DNA of 64,000 nt, taken from Strigamia acuminata (lineage: Eukaryota > Arthropoda > Chilopoda > Geophilomorpha > Linotaeniidae). The first letter of the stretch is position 1; the number at the start of each line of letters is the position of its first letter. The notes beneath the pieces were generated by a model that was given only the letters and a program-made list of their open reading frames with translations, made no database searches and had not been told where the DNA came from. Shown in pieces: positions 32,221 to 44,400 of the stretch. Made by a program: the position numbers and the translations under genes. Where the stretch lies: contig OX442315.1 of the NCBI GenBank assembly GCA_949358305.1, positions 13,170,427 to 13,234,426 on the forward strand, read 5' to 3'.

Positions 32221-33710
32221 TCAAATGGAGACAGAAATGGCTGACCATGGCTATCGATGTGTGGGAAATTAGCAACAAAATCAACTCTGAATGTGGCAAC
32301 TTTAGATTTAAGGTCAAGCGTGTTGTTATAAATTGTTTGTGTGGTATCTAATGTGTATGAGCGTTGTTAATGGAGATGGTGTATAACTCAATTTTGTGTT
32401 TTATTAGTGTCACAAGGAAGAGTTATTATGGTCATAAAAGTTGTATGTAAACTTCCAATCAATGTGTACATTTTGGTAGAGTAAACAAGAAATATTTGAC
32501 AATATAGCAGGTGCTGTGCAATATTTGACAATTATTTTGACAGAGAACAACAATGGATGAGGACGGAAATGGATGTGATCACAGATCATCATGGGGGGCC
32601 CAAAATAACAGTAAACAAGTAAATATAAAAAACCAAGTTTTTGAAAAAGGCTTTTATATTGGTGTTCAAATCGCCGTCAGAGTGCGCTACTACCGCAGAT
32701 TGCCGTGATCGTGCCAAAAAACCTTCAACAAAGTACTTTTCTAAATAATATTAAAAAACAAAATATATGGGCAGATAAGAATTTTTGTTTTTACCAGGTT
32801 TAGCCTGGTTTCAGAATTTTTAGAACCTTTTTTAGTATCGAAAACATCAAAATTAGTATCGGCGAACATTTTGGCATCCATTAAAAGACACGGGATCCGC
32901 CAGGTGGCGCTGTTTTTTGTTACATTTTGCCGTAATTTAGCTTTTTCTCCCATTTAACTACTTTTAATACAAATTTTATCGTTATAATTGGAAAGTAGAC
33001 AAAAAACTGCACCAGAAAAGTCTACTTTCCAATCGTCTGATTAATTTTTTAATTCATTTTTTTTGAGAAATTACACAAACCGGAAGTACCGGAAGTTGAA
33101 ACATTACCGAGGTCACGTGACCGGACGTTGACACAAACAAACAAACGTTCAAGTCAAGTTAAATAAAAGCCTTTAAAAAATAACAAACTCCTCCCCTCGT
33201 AGGTTTACTTTGTGGAACAGTTACTACTGTGCTGCTTTGTAATATGTAATTTTATTTATACAAAATTGTCGAACACACATTAGGTTTACAAAATTTTACA
33301 GCAGCATCTGTACAGGGGTGCATGTTCAAGGTTCGGCCTAGAATTAAATGTACATTAAACTTAAGGCTGAAAACTGAGCAAGTTTTGTGACATTTGCAGA
33401 AAACTAAAAACTTTGTATTATTTTGTCTTTAGAAAATTTGAAAAATTTATTAAAATTAAAAAAAAATTAGATATTTTTGAAACTTGTACATAACATAAAG
33501 TAAGTACAGTCGTGTTAAAAAAAAACTGGACCCTCACTCTGTGTGTTTTGCCACTAGGTGAAAGACCAGACATCAACAGGTGATAATATTTGTATTATTT
33601 TCAATTAGTTAATAAATTTCTATACGGTTCCCATTCATTGCCTGGACTAAATCTAACCGATTTTTTTTATTTCTGTCCATGTCCTTCTTAATATAGCTTT
33701 TTTAAAAGTA

Positions 33711-33995
33711 TATTGGTCCATGATACCCTTAATTTAATGTTTTAGACCGATATCCATATGGAAAAACCATCCCAATAGTAAAATGGCTTGGGGCTGGTTT
33801 CCTGTATGGGTATCAGTCTAAAACATTAAATTAAGGGTATCATGGACCAATATACGCTATATAAACTCTTTCCGCACTCAAGAGGAGCCCTAGAAGCTGG
33901 GCTCCCATTGGCCAAGCTATTTAACTTGTGTAGCAGTTCTAAGTAGGCCAATGGGAGCCCAGCTTCCAGGGCTCCTCTTGAGTGCGGAAAGAGTA
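33711..33995. mobile_element. Two adjacent foldback units
   Basis: The first unit has arms 33711-33771 and 33803-33858 (TATTGGTCCATGATACCCTT). The second has near-perfect arms of about 48 bp, 33866-33915 and 33945-33995 (CTCTTTCCGCACTCAAGAGG). Their abutment suggests insertion of one into the edge of the other. Confidence 0.7.
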
Positions 33996-34551
33996 TAGTA
34001 TTGGAGGATTGTTATGCTTCCATTTGCAGATGATAAACTACTTTTGACATGGACATTTGAGCAGAAAAATGATTCTAAGCATAAAGTCAAGTCAATTGCT
34101 CAGTGTTTGGATGTTTTAATGAAGTGTATGAGTGACTACACATGTGTTTATGGATAAATTTGAATATTTGCCGCATATTTTATAATGATAATGGCTAATT
34201 GTTTGTGGGTATGTTAAATTACTTTTTGCCAGGTATTTCAGACAGGTTGAGGCGAAATCTGTCGCTATTCAGGAACCGTGCGATCAATTTTCGTTTTTTT
34301 TTTAATTTGTTGACTACGGTCCAAGGAACATAATTCTGTTATAATTTCTTGATTTATTGACAGCTATGTAACCAAATTCAAATAAAATTGGCTTTAACTG
34401 TGTGTGTTAACTTACTTTTTGTCCTTACTGTAAGTTTGCAAAAAAAGCTTGTCTTATTTAGGCGTGTGTGATGGGTGCGCCCCACCAGTGAGGTGCGCCT
34501 CACAGTTTGGGAAACGCTGGTCTAAAGACTTTGTGGACATCCTGTACGGAA

Positions 34552-34774
34552 CTGTTTGCGCAGCTTAGGGCTTATTTTGTAAACACCAAGGTTTTTTGGG
34601 GTGTTGTTTACATACGCCTATCTAGAACTTTCTGGCAATGGTGATGTTTGCTTCATCGTTGTTTCTTCGAGAGCTAATGAGGCGAAATTCTATTTTAGGT
34701 CTAGTGAGTTGTGTTTTGTTTTTAAGCTGTTTGTATGGTTACATTGTCTTTGCGGGCTGAATGACATGCTACAC
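34552..34774 (-). pseudogene. Truncated first exon and 5' flank of a fourth array copy
   Basis: The sequence is a close copy of 40970-41195, the start of gene C. It has an ATG at 34656-34654, the first residues MKQTSPLP, and similarity that continues upstream to a shared GGCTGAATGACATGCTACAC. Codon 13, Trp in the paralogue, is TAG here (34620-34618). Similarity stops abruptly near 34552, so only about 34 codons remain. The rest of its original upstream flank reappears beyond the two inserted transposons, at 36599-36833. Confidence 0.8.
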
Positions 34775-35030
34775 CAGCGGTCGGCAACTGGCGGCCTGCG
34801 GTCCGGATCCGGACCGCGGAAGGTCGAAACTTGGACCGCCAGATATTTTTTATTATATATTTTTTTGGTATTTTTGGTATTTTTTGGTGTTTGTTTGGTT
34901 TTTTTGTTTTTTTTTGGGTGTTTTTGATGTTTTTTGTGTTCTTTTTGTTTTATTTTGTTGTTATTTTCTGGACCTCGATAAAAATTTTAAATTTTTCCGG
35001 ACCCCACTAAAAATTACTTCCCGACCCCTG
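34775..35030. mobile_element. hAT-type MITE (sister of 4384-4671)
   Basis: The ends CAGCGGTCGGCAACTGG and CCCGACCCCTG match the copy at 4.4 kb, as do the internal GGACCTCGATAAAAATTTT and CCGGACCCCACT. The left target octamer is TGCTACAC (34767-34774). The right octamer TACTACAC is split by a Tc1 insertion after its first two bases (35031-35032, continuing 36597-36604). Confidence 0.8.
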
Positions 35031-35032
35031 TA

Positions 35033-36596
35033 AGGTGCGCGCCATAAGTATAGAATAATCAGTTCTTTTGAAATATTTCTTTTTGCACTTCATCTGGAAT
35101 CAAACCAATTTTTTAATAAATGTATTTTGGCATTAGAATTCATTTAAAATTAACAGGTTTATAAATTTTGTAGAAAAATAAATTTGGCAGTAATTTTACA
35201 TAAAAATGGGGGTGACATAAGTATAGAATATTTTAGGTTAGATGCAAAAAAATGAATAAAATTAATATCACATAACATGCACTTGTCTGATTAGTTAATC
35301 AGTGAATATGTCATCAATTTTCTGCCATTTTTGAATTGTATTACTTGCTATTTTCTTATTTTGAAGCAATCCCTTGTACAAAACTTGCAACCATTGTGGA
35401 AATCGCTGAAAAAAAGCGATTAAAGGCACTGTGGCTTGCCAAACAACAAATTGATAGAAGATTAGGAAGAAATTGAAAGAAATTAGCCAATTGCATCAAA
35501 AATTCTAACCAAAACGTGAAATCCAAATGTGAAAGCAGACAGGGAAGACCAAAAGTCATCATGCAGTGAGCATTGTTCTGCTGAAACACCCATTTATTGC
35601 CATAATTTTCCATCCAAATGGCAATAAATGCATGTTCAACACTTCCTTATACTTCTGTGAATCTTTCTATCCTTTTATTATTATGATGTTTGCCTGTAAT
35701 TTTTGCCCGAATGTCACCCAAACCATCACATGATTCTGCCCACTGAGAAAACTTCTCTTCTCTCCTTAAATCTTGCCACTTATTACACTAACCATCCAGA
35801 TCATCTAAGTTGAACTGTATTTTGTCTGTAAAAAGCACTCAGTTTCATGATTTGGTCCAGGGCAGCTTGGTATTAGTCTAATCAGAGCACTTCAATTTAA
35901 GGGGTTCAGTTAATCACAGTTGTACAGTTATTTTTTATAACAAAGGTGATCACAATTGTTTAGTCTGCTTTGAATTGTTTGTAAAGACACAATAACATCT
36001 ACATGTGTGCAAATTTCATTTGCAGACAACAGCAGAGTCAGTGCCAGGCACAAAATATTCCTGTGAACTTGCTGCGTGGTCACTTTTGGTCCTCCCCGTC
36101 TTGCTTCCATATTTGATTTTCATCTTTGGGTTCGGACTTTTGATATAATTGATTAATTTCTTCCTGATCTTCTATGGATCTGCTGTTTGGAGAGCCCCAG
36201 TGACTTTAATTGCCATATTTCAGCGATTTCTACAATGGTTACAAGTTTTGCACAAGGGATTGCTTCAAAATAAGAAATTAGCAAGCAATACAATTCAAAA
36301 ATGGCAGAAATTTGATGACATAATCACTGATTGACTAATCAAACAAGGGCATGTTATGCGATATTAATTTAATCCATTTTTTTGCATCAAACCTAAAATA
36401 TTCTATACTTATGTCACCCCCATTTTTGTGTAAAATCACTGCCAAATTTATTTTTCCATAAAAATTATAAATGTGTTAATTTTAAACGAATTCTAATGAC
36501 AAAATACATTTATAAAAAAATTGATATGATTCCAGATAAAGCGTAAAAAAAAATATTACAAAAAAACTGATTATTCTATACTTATGGCGCGCACCT
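35033..36596 (-). mobile_element. Tc1-like transposon with ~320-bp inverted ends, inside the hAT target duplication
   Basis: AGGTGCGCGCCATAAGTATA begins the left end and is inverted at 36596. Similarity of the ends continues for about 320 bp on each side (to about 35345 and from 36285). TA stands at both borders (35031-35032, 36597-36598). The interior holds a decayed Tc1 transposase on the minus strand. Removing this unit restores the hAT octamer. Confidence 0.85.
35356..36110 (-). pseudogene. Decayed Tc1 transposase
   Basis: Fragments in several frames follow the order of a Tc1 transposase. A GRPR-like RRGGPKVTT and a helix-turn-helix-like SANEICTHVDVIVSLQTIQS come first (about 36100-35950). 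Then follows LFTDKIQFNLDDLDG (about 35845-35800), where the first DDE Asp box occurs with the usual Glu changed to Lys. Last is KWVFQQNNAHCM (about 35600-35570), where the second catalytic Asp is Asn. Stops and frameshifts separate them, so the element is dead. Confidence 0.75.
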
Positions 36597-37362
36597 TACT
36601 ACACTAATGATTTATGAGCCTTTATGTTGATACATTGGAGTTTTATTGCTTTTTTGTACGCTGCAGCTTGTAATTATTTGCTTTTTATGCCAGAGGTGTT
36701 ATTGATTACATTATTCATTACATGCGGACTCAATAAAGAGTTAACACGACATTGCAGAAAGCCAAAATAACTATAGATTTTTTTTTCGAAAAGTTTTGTA
36801 TTTTTTGACAAAAATAATATACAGAATGGTAAATTAATATCGCATTCGTTGATGAATGTAGAACGTGAAAAATTCTATAATTTCAACAACGTTCAAGGTG
36901 CAAAACCCCAAGAAAAAGCCAAGATTTCCCCCAATATCACTCAAACATGAATTAAAGTCATATGTGTATTTTTTTGTAGTTTCTTCGTAGACGTTGTCGG
37001 AATAGAAGAACTTGATTTTTATATTTCGTTCATCCAATGACTTGTCTATTACGTTGTGCGAACCAGTGAAAACGATTTCAGAACATGGTTTCTGACAATC
37101 ACACTTTGAAAAATTGAATTGTGAATACTGTGTATGCATAATCGATTGAGCTTTAACCCCTGCAGGTCCCCACAAGCATTTTGGGGCTTTGTTTCGGACG
37201 TAAGGCATTCTGAAAAATATTTTGACAAGTTAGTATGAAGCCACTTATAAACAATTGTCAGTTGACTTACGAACAGATATTGTTAGGAATGAGCTTCTCA
37301 AAACATGTGTTAATGCATTCGGTAAAATAGGCCTCGCTGTAACAAGGATGGCGAGTCCTGTT

Positions 37363-38911
37363 CTGAAATTCAAACTTAAAAGGAAAGTTTTACAGTTAAG
37401 CTAGGTTCACACTTGTGTTCACACTAGGCGCAACGCAAGGAAAAATTAGTCAAACGCAACGTGTGCAAAAATTTTCAGAGGTAATATACCGAGCGCGACT
37501 TGTAATTGTCGGGATAATTAGGTCAGCACGAATCTTCATCCCTGATAAGTAAGCCTGCTATTTTTGCGGACTAAAATCATGCCATTTTGCGGACGTATTG
37601 CGGACGTATTGCGGACTATTGCGGACTATTGCGGACCTATTGCGAACTATTGCGGACCTATTGCAAACTCATCCGGGAAGTTTTCGACCAAAATTTCAAG
37701 TTTTTAAAGGAAATTTCAAGTTTTTAAAGCAAATTTCAAGTTTTTAAAGCAAATTTCAAGTTTTTAAAGCAAATTTGAAGTTTTTATTGTTAAATTAAAG
37801 TTTTTAAAAGAAATTTGAAGATTTGCGTTTGGCTTCGTTCTTGAGAGATGAAAGCGATGATGGATTATTTTTCGGCATTGTTCTTTGTGGTTCTCGAGAG
37901 ACGCGTTGGTTAAAACGAAGTAGACTGATTTGTGATTTATTGCGGCTACGACATGTTTATATAGGAAAAAACTACCGAACGTCGTGAAAACGTATCGGAT
38001 ACGCAATATGCATGTATCCGATACGTCAACAAATCACAAATCAGCCTACCTCGTTTTAACCAACGCGTCTCTCGAGAACCACAAAGAACAATGCCGAAAA
38101 ATAAGCCATCATCGCTTTCATCTCATATAAGTTATTATTGGCCAATAATGGGCTATTATTGGCAAATTGCGGATTTTCCGCAAAATTGCGGTAACATGAT
38201 GGAATTGCGGAAATTGCAGACAAAAAACTGCGTCAAAATTTAAAAATTTTAGTGCCAAAATGCTGCATTTGGCCTATCCGCAAGTTTAAAAACATTTTGG
38301 GGAAAATTTATTTTCCCCAAAAATAGCAGGCTTACTGATAAGATCACGAGTGATCGTTAGGGCACGAGTGACCTAATCTCGACAATTACTAAAGCGCGAG
38401 GTGTATTTTATATGAGAATTTACCGATAGATAATAATGTAGATAGTGAAAATGAGATGGTAAAAATGAGATAGTGAAGAGGCGGCTGACATGATGCTTGG
38501 TTTGTAAAGCAACAACAAGCGTTCTGCCGACCAATCCTGATGCGTGTAACAAACCGCATTTGACGTTTGATGCTTAGTTCGTAAAGCCGCAACGAATGGT
38601 ATCAGTAGCAAGAGAACAAAATTTTGGCGAGAATTATGCATGGCGAGAAGAATTTCTTCCCAGTAAGAATCAATGAGACGTCAAAAGCGGTTTGCTACGC
38701 CCGTTGGGATTAGTCGGGAGAACGATTGTTGTTTCGTTAGGCCTAATCTCATTCGTGGTTATTTATAGACGTAGCTACTGGTAAATTCTCATCAAAATTG
38801 GTCATAAGTAAGCGCTAAGTAACCAAGGTTTTTAAATTGTTGTCAATGCAGTGAAACTGGTCTGGTGGTGTTGTTGTTTGTGCTGGTCATGTAAGAGAGA
38901 TTTTTTTTTAC
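37363..38911. repeat. Repeat cluster in intron 3 of copy C
   Basis: 37550-37680 repeats TATTGCGGAC/CTATTGCGAA. 37695-37820 repeats a 20-bp unit AAATTTCAAGTTTTTAAAGC about five times. The segment around 37850-37945 (GAGAGACGCGTTGGTTAAAA) returns inverted at 38030-38125, giving a foldback. From 38330 to 38830 no clear structure remains. Confidence 0.65.
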
Positions 38912-39559
38912 CTTTTTCATTTGGAATTCGATGTGTGTTTCGTAACCTTGGTACACTTCTTGGATTTCATTAAATATAAAATGGTTTCGATTAGTTACGC
39001 GTGAATCCCGCTGATAGGAAATCTGATAATTGATTTTTCATTGAATAGTTTAATAATATTCAAGTCAACTGTATTCCAATTTACCATGAGTCCAATTCTT
39101 GGTTTGTGCATACTCTTAATAATACTTTCTCTTACTGCTTCATCTTTTGTTTTATTCAAACGAGATCTTAACAAATCCATTACCGTCTTGTGAAGATTCT
39201 CTGTATATGAAATTGTGATGTACGTAAATGGTCCTCTAAATTCTTTGATGGTTGCTGTAGTCAATAGACGGAAATGTCTTAAAAATAAACCGGGTTAGAA
39301 AAGTGCAAAAAAATATAAACTTACATGTGTTTAATAGCAGACATATTCCCCAAAATGTTGCAATTTTGGAAAATGAGACATTCATTACTCTTCCGTATTC
39401 TGTACAGGTGTCGTTCTCATCGTGGCACTGGTTTACGATAATCACAGATTATTCATTTTTGATGGACACAAAGTTTTACCTCACTAAGCGAAACATGTAT
39501 TTTAAAGATGTGAGAAAGGCACTGAGTGCAATGCAGTACTAGAGTGGGGTAGCGACCTA

Positions 39560-40160
39560 CAGTTTAAGAAGCCCTAACAGAAAACATCGTCTTGGGCGAC
39601 AAGATGTGGGTGGCGAAGTGATTGAACACTACCAGGAAAACATAATCGTTCGGAGAAAGCTTGGATTGTGCGCACACACAATGTGGCCGTACCCTAGTGG
39701 CCTACGTCACTCCACACACCGCCTGGTGGCCCCTTCACGGAGGAGTGTATTGGCCTAGCAGGGGAGGAGGGAGTTGAGTGGTGTGGTGAGAGAGAGAGAG
39801 ACGTTGCTGAGAGAGCCGAGGGTGAAGACGTGCCAGGGTGAGCTGCCATGGTCCCAACCACAGCAGAGACAGCTGCTAACTCTGCTGCTCTCGCCATTCA
39901 CCACTGTGACGCTCAGTAGCAGGAAGATGTGCCTGCTGCAGCCTCCATGAGCGGCTATATGGTTAAGTACAGCAGAATGTTCGTCCAACGTGACCGACCA
40001 CGTCACCCAGGTTCTGTGTGTGACGGGTCGGACGCCGGTGTAGCGTGCTTAACAGCATAGCCACACAGTAAGATAGGTGACCCAACCCCTAGACAACGAT
40101 TAAAGGCCAAAACTCAACAATCTGAGTCCCTGTCTTGTTATTACATGATGTATGCGTCCC
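39560..40160. repeat. Dispersed repeat, copy 1 (intron 1 of copy C)
   Basis: Shares long similarity with 47870-48265: CACACACCGCC, GGAGGAGGGAG, TTGAGTGGTRTGGTGAG, CCATTCACCACWG, CTGCAGCCTCCATGAG, ACCGACCACGTCA and GTGTGTGACGGGTCG occur in the same order. The right part carries CCCCTAGACAACGATTAAAGGCC, also seen (as CTGAATAAAGGCC) in the TMEM68 intron. It sits in intron 1 of two different array copies at different positions, so it moved independently. Class unknown. Confidence 0.65.
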
Positions 40161-41238
40161 TCCCAATGTGGTAAATCCCCATACCATGGCGGGTAAGACC
40201 ATATCTCTGTCACAACAGTTAAGAGACAGAAATGACCCACTATACACTAGCAAAGTGGTGTAACTATAGCCAGGGCTATGTGTGTTGGGTCATTGTGTAT
40301 GCTTGTCATTATTATTTAGCTGATGCCTTCTGTCAAGTTTCTAAAATAGCACTGTATTATTAACGAAGAATAAAATGGAGTCGTTCTTGTTCGTTTCTCA
40401 GCTGTAGGGATTTTATTAATTACTCTGCACTAAACTCTCACAATGTGAAGGTTAAATTGTAAGTTATGCGTTATGTTTCGATTAAGTGAGTCGACTTTAT
40501 GAACGCTTTAGTACTTACCGCTTCGTAAAGAACAAAATTTTCTGGTTTTACACTTATACCCTTGTCCCACGCGTCAGACACCAAGAGATTTGAACTTTCA
40601 TTTGCCGGTTGGAATGCTGCAGCGATAGCATTAAGGTACGGATCGTCGCCGTAGCATTGGATTATATCTTTCTTGTTACAATTAACCATCTTTAAGAACC
40701 ATTGTTGCATATTTCGAAACACTTGTGGGCACAAATAAATTGCTGGGAACTGAACGGTAGGGCTGCGAACGAAATTGGTTTGCGTGATAACCGGATTACT
40801 GAAGTAGCGAATTATACAGTTGGACAATTGGCAGCCACAAACTGAAGTTGTGATCAACAGGACGACCAACCAAACGATCTTTAGGCCTATATTGCTCTTT
40901 GGATTCCGTATTTTGTCCACTCCTATTACACTTATGGGCGGTGCCTTCGGTTTGGTAATTGTTGGCTTGAGTTTGCGCAGTTTAGGGCTTATTTTGTAAA
41001 CACCAAGGTTTTTTGGGGTGTTGTTTACATACGCCCATCTGGTATTTACTGGCAATGGTGATGTTTGCTTCATCGTTGTTTCTTCGAGAGCTAATGAGGC
41101 GAAATTCGATGTTAGGTCTAGTGAGTTGTGTTTTGTTTTTAAGCTGTTTGTATGGATACATCGTGTTTACGGGCTGAATGACAGGCTACACTGATGATTT
41201 ATGAGCCTTTATGTTGATACATTGGAGTTTTATTGCTT

Positions 41239-41245
41239 TTTTATA
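41239..41245 (-). promoter_or_regulatory. TATA-like element upstream of copy C
   Basis: TATAAAA on the minus strand, about 165 bp upstream of the ATG at 41073, within the block GCTGCAGCGTATAAAA that is conserved in front of copy E. In copy D the same place (45082-45088) reads TTAAAAA. A start of transcription about 30 bp downstream would leave a 5' UTR of roughly 135 bp. Confidence 0.5.
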
Positions 41246-41416
41246 CGCTGCAGCGTGTAATTTTTGCTCTTTATGCCAGAGGTGTTATTGATTACATTAT
41301 TCATTACAGGCGGACTCAATAAAGAGTTAACACGACATTTCAGAAAGCCAAAATAACTATAGATTTTTTTTTCGAAAAGGTTTGTATTTTTTGACAAAAA
41401 TAATATAATTGGTAAA

Positions 41417-44400
41417 TTAGTATCGCATTCGTTGATGAATGTAGAACGCGACAAATTCTATAATTTCAACAACGTTCAAAGTACAAAACCCCAAGAAAAA
41501 GCCAAGATTTCCACCAATATCACTCAAACATGAATTAAAGTCGTATGTGTATTTTTCTGTAGTTTCTTCATAGACATTGTCGGAATAGAAGAACTTTATT
41601 GTTATATTTCGTTCATCAAATGACTTGTCTATTACGTTGTGCGAACCAGTGAAAATGATTTCGGAACACGGCTTCCGGCAATCACATTTAGAAAAATTGA
41701 ATTTTGAATACTGTGAGTGCATGCTCAATTGAACTCTAACCGCTTCGGGTCCCCACGAGCATTCTGGAGTATTGGTTCGGACGTAAGGCATTCTGAAAAA
41801 TAAATTTTCAATTGAAGTACGGAGCCGCTGAACTGTACAAACAACTGTCAGTTGACTTACGAACACATATTGTCAGGAAGAAGCTTCTCGAAACATTTAT
41901 TAATGCATTCGGTATAATACGCTTCGCTGTAACAACGATGTCGAGTCCTATTCTGAAATTCAAACTTAAAAGGAACAGAAAGTAGTTAGACATTCTTTTT
42001 GAACGCAGGTGGTGTAAAGTGGGCAAGTGGGCAAGATTTGCGAGGCAAGGAAATAAGATGGACTTATACAGGGTGGTCAGAAAGTCTGGTTCACAGTAAA
42101 TAATTCCCAAACTGTTTTAGATATTGATTTAGAAAAATGATTGTCAGGGTAGTATTTTGGGGGAAATACAATCAGGCCAGACCACTTCTGTGGTTTTATA
42201 TTGTTGGGGCCGTGACTGCTGGTCCGCCAGACGGTCACATTATGATTGGTTGAGATGATTACCTGATCATTTACTTTGTATCAACATACTAGCAAAGCAC
42301 TGGCAGCCAGCCAATGGGAATTAGTGGATTCTCCGTGCGGATAAGAGTGTATAATACAAGGACAGCACTTAATGTTTGTGCTGGTCATGTGGAAGAATAT
42401 TTATTTTACCTTCTGCATTCGAAGTTCGACGTGGGTTTCAAAACCTTGGTAAATTTCTTGGATTTCATTGAATAGAAAATGGTTCCGATTAGTTACACGT
42501 GAATCATGGTGATATGAGATCTGATAATTGATTTCTTCATTGAATAGTTTGCTAATTTTCAAGTCAACTGCATTGCAACCTACCATGAGTCCAATTCTTG
42601 GTTTGTGCAAACTATTAATAATTCTTTCCTTTACTGCTTCATCTTTTGCTTCATTCAAACGAGATCTTAACGAATCCATGACCGTCTTGTGACGATTTTC
42701 TACGTATGAAATTGTGATGTATGTAAATGGGCCTCGAAATTCTCTGATGGTAGCTGTAGTCAATAATGAAATTAATTAACCGGGTTAGAGAAGTCCAGAA
42801 AAAAATACTTACATGTGTTCAATATCAGACATGTTCCCCAAAATGTTGCAATTTTAGAAAATGAGACATTCAATACTCTTCCATGTTCTGTACAGGTGTC
42901 GTTTTCTTTGTGGCACTGTTTAACAAACTGTGTAACTATACCCTGTCTGAGTATAAGAGTGCGCTAATTCCTATAGGCCTAGCTTGATTACTCCTAACTG
43001 TGGACTGTGTACTTCCACCAGGAAAAGTAGTCTTGTTCTATTTTTAATTTGTATGATTATTTTAGTGTTTGAAATGATGTAAGTTTATTTCTTTTCTACA
43101 ATAAAATGCGTTTTAAAATTATAAAATATTGTGTTATTCTGGGTTTATTTCTAAATACATGTTTGTTCCGACTATTGAGTTTATTGGTTGCTTTGTCAGG
43201 AAAGCACTCAACATGTATTTTGAGCTATTTTTTGGGATTACTACACTAGTGAAAAGGCTGGGCCAATAGGAATTAGCGCACTCTTGTACTCGGACAGAGT
43301 ATAAAGTATATCTCAGGCAAAAAAAAATCTTCACTTGCCGTTGAACTGTTGCCACAGCAGTCGACTGGTTTAACAGTGGGCAAATGGTCGCCAAATGGAG
43401 GTCGCTTATTCGTTACCCATAGAAATTTTAGGAAAGTGATTTCTTTTAGCCAGTTTACGTAAAATACTTACGCTATATTTACACGTTATACATTTTTTAT
43501 GCATATAAAGTTTAACCTCACTAATCAAAACGTAATTTAAAGAAGTGAGAAAGCACTGACTATACTCTGTCCCGATACAACGTTGTTCTATTTCTCAATT
43601 GGTTGAGCCTGATTACGCCTAACTGTGTACTGTGCTATACTACGCGGAAAAGTAGTTCTGTTTATTTTCAATAAATTTTAGTGTAAAATTAAAATCTATT
43701 GTATCATTCTATACTCTGGCTCACTGTAAGAGTATACCCAGTTCCCATTGGCCGAGCCATTTCACTGGTGTAGTTATACACAAAAGTAGACCAAAATACA
43801 TGTTGAGTGCTTGCCTGACAAAGCAACCAATAAACTGAAAAAACTAAACAGACGTGTATTTTGAAATAAGAACGGCATAAAACATTGATTCAAGAATTTA
43901 AAAACATTCTATTATAAAAAACAAATCAATTTACATCATTTTAACTATTATAACCATCAATCAATTTTAAAACGGAACAAAACTACTTTTCCTGGTGGCA
44001 GAACAAAGTCAACCCTTAGGAGTGATCAGGCTCGGCCAATGGGAACTGGGTATACTCTTACAGTGAGCCAGAGTATAGAATGATACATTTCATTTATTTG
44101 GTAATAAAATATTTATTTAATTTGCTAAACCTGCTTTTCGATTACAATCCTGGTGTCATGGGCTACTTTTTTGTGCCACTACACCAGTGATACGGCTTGA
44201 ATTAGGACAACGTTGTATCGGCTCAGAGTATAGGCTGCCCTATAGCGAGAACTGCTATCACCCATAAATCCATTTGTCAGCACTTTCTCCCCCTCGTATC
44301 CTACTCCAATAAATTAGTATTACTTAAAATTGTAAGACGTACGTTAAGTTTTGTTAAGTGAGACAACTTTATGAACACTTGAATTTACCGCTTCGTAAAG

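Larger units (their letters stand above)
31557..34551. other. Intergenic region between gene B and the DEG/ENaC array
   Basis: No host gene recognised. Besides the foldbacks listed separately, 32620-32700 (AACAAGTAAATATAAAAAAC, then GAAAAAGGCTTTTAT) matches 49938-50035 just before the Gypsy LTR, so it is a dispersed repeat. The remainder is AT-rich. Confidence 0.5.
36834..41073 (-). pseudogene. DEG/ENaC channel subunit, array copy C (1-nt deletion in exon 3)
   Basis: Exons: 41073-40519, 39427-39325, 39254-38912, 37362-37271 and 37209-36834 (1469 nt, one short of a multiple of three). TM1 is KIVWLVVLLITTSVCGCQL. The extracellular part has RSPTVQFPAIYLCP, ATFWGICLLLNT, EFRGPFTYITIS, RTRHPCYSEAYFTECINTC and MPYVRN. 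The last exon has KCDCQKPCSEIVFTGSHN and LSDIGGNLGFFLGFCTLNVVEI. Compared with copy D, the T-run at about 39032-39037 is one base shorter (TTTT for TTCTT), which shifts the frame after LFNE and gives a stop at HA. Everything else, including all splice sites, is intact. The loss is therefore recent, or the base is an assembly error. Intron 1 carries a dispersed repeat and intron 3 a 1-kb repeat cluster. Confidence 0.8.

Noticed and set aside
34601-35033. Plus-strand ORFs rich in Phe and Tyr
   Set aside because: They are translations of a T-rich MITE core and of the antisense of the truncated DEG/ENaC exon.
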